A DNA stretch of 5,099 nt, taken from the NCBI GenBank assembly GCA_020345705.1, contig CP070766.1, forward strand, positions 707,381-712,479, given 5' to 3'. Below the pieces are notes generated by a model. It had not been told where the DNA came from and did not search any database. It was given only the letters and a program-made list of their open reading frames with translations. Below are positions 1 to 5,099 of the stretch, piece by piece. The DNA comes from Candidatus Zixiibacteriota bacterium. Its GTDB lineage: Bacteria > Zixibacteria > MSB-5A5 > GN15 > PGXB01. The position numbers and the translations under genes were made by a program. Position 1 is the stretch's first letter. Every line of letters starts with the position of its first letter.

Positions 1-1177
1 ATTGGTCGGCGGGGACCTCCTCGATACGGCTTCCGGCCATGGTCATGGCCGCATAGGAATCCAGTCCCGCGGCACGCATCATAGTCACCAGCATTCCGGC
101 GATGTCTTTGCAGACACCGCTGCGTTGTTCGAAAATCATGGTGCCGGGATGAAGAGTGTAACCTTCACCTTCTCCCATGGTCTGACCGCTGTACCGGATA
201 TTTTGCGCCACCCAGTGAACGAGTTCAAAAGCCTTCTGACTGTCGGTGCCGTTGTTGACTCTGGCTCTGGCAAGAATCTCATCAACTTTTGCCTTTATGG
301 CATCGGTATATTCGAATTGACTTTCGTTGACCTCGAAGAACCATCGGCTTTTGGCCTCCCAGCTCTCAACCGTTGCTACCACGACCTTTGTCAGAAAATC
401 AGATTGAGCGGGCCGATATCGCTGCGGCTCCCAGGCCGGCACGTCTTCGGCCCACCAGGAATAGATGGTCGTGTCGCCGGCATAGGTGGTATTGCTGTAG
501 AGCGGGCCGTTATACACCTGCGAGTGCAGCCGTTTACCCGAGGGCAGCTTGAGGACATATTTCTTCTCCATCGTGGGATATTCGGATTCAAAGATGACTA
601 TGTCGAAATACTCGCCCGGCATCGGCGGGATGTAGCGTTCATCGTCCGGCTGCACTTTGGCTGAGGAATCGAGAAGAGCATAGGAATAACCTTTGCGGTA
701 AAGCTTTATTTCAATACCATCGCCGACGTGAAGCCGGGGCAGCTGCAGAGACTTGATGCGGTCCCCCCAGTAAATACCGCTCTGAGGAGCGGGCAGGTCA
801 AGGACCTTATCGACCGGCACCGGTATCGATTTTCCGTCGCGCAAAACATTGACTTCCCTGACGTCCACATAACTGCTCAGCGGCTCATAACGCCACGTGT
901 TCACGGACAGCTTCCTGCACCCCTCCTCGGTTAGCACCTTGTACAGGGTGTAACTGTCGGTGTATGTGACACCAAGCTCATTAACGGTATTGGCGGTCTT
1001 ATCGAAGACAACGGCGTACGCGGCGCTGTCAAGGTCTTCCGCCGTCCCTGCGCTTTCGAGTCTGTCGAAAGCGGTGGGCGGGGGATGTTCGCCGGGCGGC
1101 AGAGACGATTTCTCGGTCTGCGCCCAGGGGTGGCTGGATACCGACAACAGAAAGATCCACAGAAGTATAATCTTCAT
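1..1177 (-). CDS. Secreted DUF3857 / transglutaminase-like protein, C-terminus cut by window edge
   Basis: Reading the minus strand from the ATG at 1177-1175 gives 392 uninterrupted residues that run off the left edge. Residues 1-19 form a signal peptide (MKIILLWIFLLSVSS, likely cleavage after PWA at A19), so the product is exported. Residues about 45-235 match a DUF3857 domain in character: beta-rich, with a YTDSYTLYKVL strand, a VLRDGKSIPVP segment and the hallmark LPRLHVGDGIEIKLY at 146-160. Residues about 270-392 are the start of a transglutaminase-like core: WVAQNIRYSG, then LHPGTMIFEQRSGVCKDIAG with the nucleophile at C356, then MMRAAGLDSYAAMTM. In this superfamily the His and Asp follow; they would lie just past the edge, where ADQ is normally followed by an FNH-type motif. 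The start is chosen because GAGGAG lies six bases upstream and the signal peptide begins there. Family members are thought to be peptidases or cross-linking enzymes; the substrate is unknown. The gene diverges from the protease gene on the other side of a 373-base gap. Confidence 0.9.
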   Translation of the reverse strand, partial: MKIILLWIFLLSVSSHPWAQTEKSSLPPGEHPPPTAFDRLESAGTAEDLDSAAYAVVFDKTANTVNELGVTYTDSYTLYKVLTEEGCRKLSVNTWRYEPLSSYVDVREVNVLRDGKSIPVPVDKVLDLPAPQSGIYWGDRIKSLQLPRLHVGDGIEIKLYRKGYSYALLDSSAKVQPDDERYIPPMPGEYFDIVIFESEYPTMEKKYVLKLPSGKRLHSQVYNGPLYSNTTYAGDTTIYSWWAEDVPAWEPQRYRPAQSDFLTKVVVATVESWEAKSRWFFEVNESQFEYTDAIKAKVDEILARARVNNGTDSQKAFELVHWVAQNIRYSGQTMGEGEGYTLHPGTMIFEQRSGVCKDIAGMLVTMMRAAGLDSYAAMTMAGSRIEEVPADQ

Positions 1178-1183
1178 GCTTGT

Positions 1184-1189
1184 CTCCTC
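1184..1189 (-). promoter_or_regulatory. Shine-Dalgarno of the transglutaminase-like gene
   Basis: On the minus strand the bases read GAGGAG, followed by ACAAGC and the ATG at 1177. Six-base spacing and strong complementarity to the 16S rRNA tail make this the site that decides the start. The GAGG portion also belongs to an inverted repeat with 1220-1229 (see separate entry), so its accessibility may vary. Confidence 0.8.
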
Positions 1190-1229
1190 AGAATAATCTT
1201 AAAAAATGCAGCTTGAGGCTATTCTCAGG
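1186..1229 (-). promoter_or_regulatory. Possible leader RNA stem covering the ribosome binding site
   Basis: The + strand segments 1186-1195 (cctcagaata) and 1220-1229 (tattctcagg) are inverted repeats pairing at 9 of 10 positions, with one mismatch (1189/1226) and a 24-base loop. In the minus-strand mRNA the 3' arm contains GAGG of the Shine-Dalgarno, so the helix would partly hide it. A competing small hairpin, 1211-1217 with 1224-1230 (one A-C mismatch in the mRNA), uses the same upstream arm and is followed four bases later by six U (1206-1201), loosely like an attenuator. Both stems are short and imperfect, so regulation is an inference; chance pairing is quite possible. Confidence 0.25.
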
Positions 1230-1326
1230 CGGGTAGCTTTTGGCCCTGGAAAGGTTCTTTATCCTTAACAAAATCGTTATTTTTTCGTCAAAAGTTGTAG
1301 GCTTGTGAAAACTGTTGCACCTGGTT

Positions 1327-1355
1327 AAGGTAATAAATGCCTGCGTGTATGGCAA
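1327..1355 (-). promoter_or_regulatory. Candidate sigma-70-like promoter for the transglutaminase-like gene
   Basis: On the minus strand, TTGCCA (1355-1350; five of six matches to the -35 consensus) is followed after 17 bases by TACCTT (1332-1327; matches the key T, A and final T of the -10). This would give a leader of about 140 bases. The -10 is poor and promoter preferences of this lineage are unknown. An alternative -35-like TTGACG lies nearer the gene at 1290-1285 but has no convincing -10. Confidence 0.25.
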
Positions 1356-1404
1356 GGGATTTGGGCGGTGACGGACGACAGCCCTGCGAAGGTACAAAGA
1401 TTAC

Positions 1405-1433
1405 TTGTAAAATCGGCCATATGAGCTTAAATT
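1405..1433 (+). promoter_or_regulatory. Candidate sigma-70-like promoter for the subtilase gene
   Basis: TTGTAA (1405-1410; four of six) and TAAATT (1428-1433; four of six) are separated by exactly 17 bases. The predicted start of transcription near 1440 leaves a leader of about 110 bases before the ATG at 1551. An overlapping TACTAT at 1434-1439 could serve as an alternative -10. It is the best candidate I see upstream of this gene, but matches are moderate in an AT-richer stretch. Confidence 0.3.
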
Positions 1434-1441
1434 TACTATGG

Positions 1442-1454
1442 ATAAGCTGCTTAT
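1442..1454. repeat. Perfect 13-base palindrome (ATAAGC-T-GCTTAT), possible operator
   Basis: Six-base arms are perfectly complementary around one central base. The spacer is too short for the full RNA hairpin to form, so if functional it more likely binds a dimeric protein on DNA. It sits immediately after the -10 candidate at 1428-1433, a position where a repressor could block the protease gene. No family of regulator can be named from this sequence. Confidence 0.3.
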
Positions 1455-1471
1455 GAAGTTACAGTTGTTCG

Positions 1472-1481
1472 TTTCCGGAAA
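1472..1481. repeat. Perfect 10-base palindrome (TTTCCGGAAA)
   Basis: An exact self-complementary decamer in the untranslated leader of the subtilase gene, 18 bases after the preceding palindrome. It could be a second half of an operator region or chance; nothing else supports a function. Confidence 0.25.
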
Positions 1482-1531
1482 CCAGGCTATCCGGGGCTCT
1501 TAATTTGTGACTGGGCGAAGCGCCGGAGGCC

Positions 1532-1537
1532 GGAGAA
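1532..1537 (+). promoter_or_regulatory. Weak, distant Shine-Dalgarno of the subtilase gene
   Basis: GGAGAA lies 13 bases before the ATG at 1551, longer than the usual 5-9; a second GGAGG at 1525-1529 is 21 bases away. No better site is nearer. An in-frame TGA at 1545-1547 rules out any start further upstream, so 1551 is retained despite the poor spacing. Confidence 0.45.
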
Positions 1538-1550
1538 GACTTCCTGATTT

Positions 1551-4500
1551 ATGATTAAGAGCCGGATCATAAGAACCTTTTGCTGCATTATTGTGCTGCT
1601 TTTTTGTGCAGGACGTCTCGGTCTCGCTTACTTGAAAGCAGATGCCGACACCAATCATGCCGTTACGATTCCTGACCGGCTGATTGTGAAACTGGCTCCG
1701 GATTCCGAGCTTAATTTCGGCATCGGTAAGAAGGGCGCGGTCATCACCGGCGTCCGGGCATTTGACAACCTGAATGCAAACTACCGAGTGAAATCCTTAA
1801 AGCCTGTTTTTCGGCAGACGGCGCCGGCGTCTGCCGGACGATTTGGACGGGTCTTAATATTAGCGGTCGCCGGCGGTACGGACATGAAGGCCATGAGGGC
1901 GGCGTATGAACGCCTGCCGGTGGTCGTCTACGCCGAGCCGGATTATCCTGCCGAACTTCACGGTTTTTCCGATGATGATTTCTATTCCCACCAGTGGGGC
2001 CTGAACAACTCAAGCCAGGGGCACTACCATGTTCTCAGAAGAGATGGCCCTGAGAATGATAAGATGATCATCACCCATGGCCTCGTTGACGCCGACGTTG
2101 ATGCCGAGGAAGTCTTTCTGAACCCGCCGGACAAGACCGTTACTTCGGTCGTGGCCATCATCGATTCCGGAGCTGACTTGGATCATCCTGATCTGGCGGG
2201 GAAAATATGGATGAATCCCGGCGAAATCCCCGATAACGGTCTGGATGATGACAACAACGGTTACGCTGATGACGTGCACGGATGGGATTTTTGTGCCACG
2301 GACAACGTTCTTGAGATTGGAGCCGAGGACAACGACCCCACCGATGAGTTCGGCCACGGCACACACTGCGCCGGGATCGTCGCCGCCGGTGCCGGTAACG
2401 GGATCGGGATTGTCGGCGTGTGCAGTGAAGCTAGGATAATGCCTCTTAAGATATTGCCCATCCCGCTGACATCGAAGATTGCCCGAGCCATTGTCTATGC
2501 CGCCGATAATGGCGCCGATGTCATTAACATGAGTTTCGGATTTCCGTATCGCAGTTACCTTCTTGAAGAGGCCATGAGCTATGCTCGTGAAAAGGGAGTG
2601 GTTCTGTGTGCCTCAACCGGCAACAGCGGCGTCGAGGAGCACAACCACCCGGCGGCATCCCAGTACACCATCGCCGTCGGCGCGAGCAATGATTCTGATC
2701 GAGTCACCGATTTTTCCACATACGGTGATCACATGAGTGTTTGTGCTCCGGGCTTATCCATTCTGTCACTGAGAGCCGATTCAACCGACATGTACGACGA
2801 TGATGAACCGGGGGTGCATGTCATCAGTGATAATTATTTTGTCTCATCCGGTACAAGTATGGCCTGTCCCCACGTCGCCGGAGTTGCCGCCTGGGTAAGG
2901 TCGATTTCTCCGGGGCTGACCCCGGACAGCGTGCAGCGGATAATTGAGGCCTCCGCGGATGACTATGTCGATCCATACGGTCTCGGCGATTACGGGCCGG
3001 GTTGGGACATCTACAGCGGGTATGGCCGCGTCAATCTCCGGGAGGCGCTGCAACTGACGCCGTCGATCAGGGCGCACATCCAATCCCCCCGCAATAGTGC
3101 GATAATCGCCAACGGAATAGATATTATGGGAATCGCCGACGGTGACGATTTTGAAAGGTACGTCGTCGAATACGGTGAGGGCCCGTTACCCGCAACGTGG
3201 CGGACGATTAAAGTTTCCTCAAGCCCTGTGACGGATGGCCTCCTGACGAATTGGAACACCGACGAGGTTATGGGCTGGCATACGATTCGTCTGCGGGTCG
3301 GGGATTTTAATCGTGCAATCCGGACGGTGTTTGTCGCCAATGAGGCCATGGCCTCGATCGCTTACCCGCTGCCGGGCGACACCGTCAACAATATAGTCAA
3401 TGTTACGGCCAGCGCCTATAGCCCCGAATTCAATTATGCCGTGCTGGAGTACGGCGAGGGTTGGACGCCGGCGACGTGGAAAGAACTGGCGGTCTTTTCC
3501 GTGCCGGTCGTTGATGACGTTGTCTCCAGTTGGGTTGTTGAGTCACTCGCGCAGGGGAAGTACACCCTGCGGCTGTCGGTTTATTCAAAGAGAAGCCTTG
3601 AGAGTCAGGATGAGGTAAACGTCGTTATACGCTCGACTTTCTCCTCGGACAATGCTTGGAAGGTCGGTCTCGGCACGGACGCACCGATTGCCGGCAATTA
3701 CGGCGATTTCGACAATGACGGTTCCAACGAGATAATCATCGGTATGGCCTCCACAATAAAGATGTTCAGTCCCGACGGCTTGCCCAAGACCGGAGACATC
3801 CCTGACTTCCCCGAAAACAATTTCCTGGTGCCGATTGCGGTCGGTAATCTTGACGGCGACGGCATTGATGACATCGTGGCTCTCGGTGCCGATCCCGCCA
3901 TGCTTTACGGTTTTCCGTCCGCCGAGTCATCATTTGTGGCCGAACTGGAATGGTCGCCTGAAGTTGTCAGCTACTCGAGGTCTGAACATGAATTCGCGCG
4001 GCTGTTCTTAAAAGATATAGACCATGACGGTCGGGATGAGATACATATGGTTTTCTATGAGGGCCATTTCTATGTGGTTCTTGTTTACGGGCCGGATGGA
4101 ACCAAACTCGGAAGCCTGCCGCTGGCTTCGGAATACCTTTCGGTCGATCTGGATGGTGATGGCAGTGATGAGGTCTATGCCCATTATGAATTCGATTATA
4201 GCCTCAGAGAGATTGAGCACTATGATTTGGATTCTACGGTGGACACTTTCTATTATGAGATTGACGGCAGCGGCTTTGCGTGTCGTGGTCTGTCGGCCTA
4301 CGACATAGATGGTGATAGTCTTCTCGAGATGATTGCCCTGGCCCTTCATAAGGATAGGGGATACTGGCTCTACGCGTTTGACGACGGACTGAACCTTAAA
4401 GAGGGATGGCCACGTGAGCTGGCAATCGATGATTACCTGGTCCCGACGATGCCGATTTTCGGCGATTTGGACAACGACGGCGAGACCGAGTATTTCTGCA

Positions 4501-5099
4501 CATACTTCGACCTGAGCGTCAGCTACGTGCATGTATGGAATTCGGACGGCTCGCCATATCTCCCCGAAGGCGAAAATGGCCTGTTCGCAACCATTCCCAG
4601 GCCGGGGGTCCTGAATATGCTCCTGCTGGCCGACATGAATGCCGACGGACTCGCCGATATCGTGGCCTGCTTAAATGATGACGTGTTTTCCACATACAAA
4701 GTGCAGAGGGTCTATGCCTGGGACAACCAGGGCAATATCCTTCCCGGTTTTCCGTTGATCACCGCTCCCGAAGTTCCCTATCACTATGCCAGCGGCTTCA
4801 GGTTCGTTCCGAGGGTCGGGGACATTGACAGGGATGGAAATGTCGATTTGATCATGCCGACAGCGGACAGTGCCTTGATTTTCATCAACTTCGCCGGAAT
4901 GATTTTTGATTCAACTTGCTCGCCGGTGACATCCTGTAGATACAACCGCCGAATGAACAACGTCGGGACAACCAAAGCCGACTCGGCTCAGGTCGACGTA
5001 GACGACCGGGAACCGGTGCTTCCCGATGATTTCAGCATCACCCAGAATTATCCCAATCCGTTCAATCCGGTTACGAGGTTTGATTATTCTGTGGGGCGG
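1551..5099 (+). CDS. Secreted S8 subtilisin-family protease with tandem beta-sandwich, FG-GAP-type repeats and C-terminal sorting tail; 3' end cut
   Basis: The frame is open for 1183 residues to the window edge. The start follows an in-frame TGA (1545) and opens a signal peptide: basic MIKSRIIR, a hydrophobic core to about residue 20, likely cleavage after GLA at A26. Residues about 38-140 (IPDRLIVKLAP...VVVYAEPDY) are a subtilase prodomain, followed by the YSHQWGLNN junction (145-153). The S8 domain, about 196-500, keeps every key residue: D205 in AIIDSGADLDHPDL, H269 in FGHGTHCAG, oxyanion N358 in ASTGNSG and S436 in SSGTSMACPHVAG. An acidic loop at 228-241 (LDDDNNGYADD) resembles calcium-binding insertions of related enzymes. 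Two tandem beta-sandwich modules (506-694) and eight DxDxDG-type motifs (719-1096) follow, then the LPDDFSITQNYPNPFNPVT tail. It is predicted to be an active extracellular or surface endopeptidase; substrate unknown. About 60 residues of the sorting domain are probably missing. Confidence 0.95.
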   Translation, partial: MIKSRIIRTFCCIIVLLFCAGRLGLAYLKADADTNHAVTIPDRLIVKLAPDSELNFGIGKKGAVITGVRAFDNLNANYRVKSLKPVFRQTAPASAGRFGRVLILAVAGGTDMKAMRAAYERLPVVVYAEPDYPAELHGFSDDDFYSHQWGLNNSSQGHYHVLRRDGPENDKMIITHGLVDADVDAEEVFLNPPDKTVTSVVAIIDSGADLDHPDLAGKIWMNPGEIPDNGLDDDNNGYADDVHGWDFCATDNVLEIGAEDNDPTDEFGHGTHCAGIVAAGAGNGIGIVGVCSEARIMPLKILPIPLTSKIARAIVYAADNGADVINMSFGFPYRSYLLEEAMSYAREKGVVLCASTGNSGVEEHNHPAASQYTIAVGASNDSDRVTDFSTYGDHMSVCAPGLSILSLRADSTDMYDDDEPGVHVISDNYFVSSGTSMACPHVAGVAAWVRSISPGLTPDSVQRIIEASADDYVDPYGLGDYGPGWDIYSGYGRVNLREALQLTPSIRAHIQSPRNSAIIANGIDIMGIADGDDFERYVVEYGEGPLPATWRTIKVSSSPVTDGLLTNWNTDEVMGWHTIRLRVGDFNRAIRTVFVANEAMASIAYPLPGDTVNNIVNVTASAYSPEFNYAVLEYGEGWTPATWKELAVFSVPVVDDVVSSWVVESLAQGKYTLRLSVYSKRSLESQDEVNVVIRSTFSSDNAWKVGLGTDAPIAGNYGDFDNDGSNEIIIGMASTIKMFSPDGLPKTGDIPDFPENNFLVPIAVGNLDGDGIDDIVALGADPAMLYGFPSAESSFVAELEWSPEVVSYSRSEHEFARLFLKDIDHDGRDEIHMVFYEGHFYVVLVYGPDGTKLGSLPLASEYLSVDLDGDGSDEVYAHYEFDYSLREIEHYDLDSTVDTFYYEIDGSGFACRGLSAYDIDGDSLLEMIALALHKDRGYWLYAFDDGLNLKEGWPRELAIDDYLVPTMPIFGDLDNDGETEYFCTYFDLSVSYVHVWNSDGSPYLPEGENGLFATIPRPGVLNMLLLADMNADGLADIVACLNDDVFSTYKVQRVYAWDNQGNILPGFPLITAPEVPYHYASGFRFVPRVGDIDRDGNVDLIMPTADSALIFINFAGMIFDSTCSPVTSCRYNRRMNNVGTTKADSAQVDVDDREPVLPDDFSITQNYPNPFNPVTRFDYSVGR
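3063..3632 (+). repeat. Two tandem Ig/Fn3-like beta-sandwich modules within the protease
   Basis: Residues 506-599 and 600-694 of the protease align with each other. Each starts with a short strand and a proline (IQSPRNSAII; IAYPLPGDTV) and contains a shared core: EYGEG at 540-544 and 633-637, followed by PATW ending at W550 and W643. That gives a period of exactly 93 residues. Each closes with a GxxTxRLxV-type strand (WHTIRLRV; KYTLRLSV). Comparable EYGxG...W modules occur after catalytic domains in large secreted FCB and planctomycete proteins. Codon choice has diverged between copies, so the duplication is old. Likely a spacer or substrate-positioning module; the exact fold is inferred. 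Confidence 0.75.
3672..4880 (+). repeat. FG-GAP/VCBS-type repeat region with eight calcium-binding-like motifs
   Basis: Within the protease, eight motifs of the form DxDxDG or close variants begin at residues 719 (DFDNDG), 766 (NLDGDG), 822 (DIDHDG), 866 (DLDGDG), 918 (DIDGDS), 972 (DLDNDG), 1028 (DMNADG) and 1091 (DIDRDG). Spacing is 44-63 residues. Most are followed by an acidic residue and a hydrophobic strand (NEIIIG, DDIVALG, DEVYAHY, VDLIMPT), the pattern of FG-GAP/VCBS blades that form integrin-type beta-propellers, where the loop binds calcium. Motif 5 has Ser for the last Gly and motif 7 has Asn/Ala in the middle. The likely role is ligand or matrix binding, or structural display, for the protease; whether the propeller closes with seven or eight blades cannot be told from the sequence. 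Confidence 0.8.
5019..5099 (+). other. Start of a type IX-like C-terminal sorting domain (cut)
   Basis: Residues 1157-1183 of the protease read LPDDFSITQNYPNPFNPVT, then a RFDYSVG strand. This is the classic opening of the Por-secretion/T9SS type A sorting tail (pattern QNYPNPFNPxTxIxYxLP), also found across FCB candidate phyla. The rest of the roughly 80-residue domain lies beyond the window. In Bacteroidota such a tail directs outer-membrane export by the type IX system and removal or surface attachment; in this lineage the same route is inferred, since no secretion gene is in view. Confidence 0.85.

Larger units (their letters stand above)
1178..1550. other. Divergent intergenic region, 373 bases
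   Basis: The gap between the two divergent start codons is locally more AT-rich than the genes, as expected of regulatory DNA. Besides the sites listed separately it contains a small GGCG-AAG-CGCC hairpin (1514-1524) and a near-tandem CCGGAGG/CCGGAGA pair (1523-1536) just ahead of the protease start. I see no tRNA, no riboswitch consensus and no intrinsic terminator of normal strength. An open frame on the minus strand here starts with TTG, lacks a ribosome binding site and looks random. Confidence 0.8.

Noticed and set aside
2..664. A 220-codon + strand open frame
   Set aside because: It lies antisense to the DUF3857/transglutaminase gene, whose minus-strand frame encodes recognisable domains and a signal peptide; the + frame has no recognisable motif or ribosome binding site.
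1201..1230. Intrinsic terminator on the minus strand
   Set aside because: In the minus-strand RNA the stem has only six pairs with an internal A-C mismatch, and the U run is four bases away; too weak to call a terminator.
1188..1397. A 69-codon minus-strand frame in the intergenic gap, possible leader peptide or small protein
   Set aside because: It starts with TTG without a ribosome binding site, has no recognisable composition bias, and ends within the Shine-Dalgarno of the next gene; most likely random.
1551..1620. Lipoprotein signal at C19 of the subtilase (LLFCAG)
   Set aside because: The residue before the cysteine is Phe, which does not fit a lipobox; a signal peptidase I site after A26 is more likely.
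2010..2366. A 118-codon minus-strand open frame
   Set aside because: It mirrors the catalytic domain of the subtilase, which has a complete set of catalytic motifs on the + strand.
4008..4532. A 174-codon minus-strand open frame
   Set aside because: It is antisense to the repeat region of the protease, and its length follows from the biased codons of Asp/Gly-rich repeats; no start signal or domain is seen.

Overview
The window carries two divergently transcribed, secreted-protein genes, each cut by a window edge, separated by a 373-base regulatory gap. Base composition is moderately GC-rich. The rightmost residues of the + strand gene are a QNYPNPFNPVT sorting tail, which is typical of the FCB superphylum and its candidate relatives (Bacteroidota/Ignavibacteriota, Calditrichota, Zixibacteria, Marinimicrobia and similar). 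Together with the DUF3857-transglutaminase and subtilase/FG-GAP architectures, this suggests an uncultivated FCB-group bacterium. A Zixibacteria-like lineage is my best guess, but two partial genes cannot fix the phylum.

Left part (1-1177, minus strand): the first 392 residues of an exported DUF3857 plus transglutaminase-like protein. It has a signal peptide, a DUF3857 beta-rich domain and the start of the transglutaminase core with the nucleophilic cysteine (C356). The window ends just before the catalytic His/Asp region.

Middle (1178-1550): a divergent intergenic region. It holds a good Shine-Dalgarno for the minus gene, weak candidate sigma-70-type promoters on both strands, two DNA palindromes downstream of the rightward promoter candidate, and a possible base-paired leader that could hide part of the minus gene's Shine-Dalgarno. 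No RNA gene or convincing small ORF is seen.

Right part (1551-5099, plus strand): the first 1183 residues of a large secreted subtilisin-family (S8) protease, open to the window edge. Order of modules: signal peptide; N-terminal prodomain; S8 catalytic domain with intact D205/H269/N358/S436 and a Ca-binding-like acidic loop; two tandem beta-sandwich modules with a 93-residue period; a region with eight DxDxDG-type Ca-binding motifs (FG-GAP/VCBS-type propeller); a Thr/Asp-containing linker; and the beginning of a type IX-like C-terminal sorting domain.

Functionally both products are predicted to act outside the cytoplasm: one a surface-anchored or released protease, the other a transglutaminase-fold enzyme (protease, peptidase or cross-linker) of the cell envelope. 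They share only the regulatory gap, so a joint role is possible but unproven. I see no mobile element, CRISPR array, tRNA, rRNA or defence system. The window looks like ordinary chromosomal coding DNA with interesting domain architecture rather than a clear new system.
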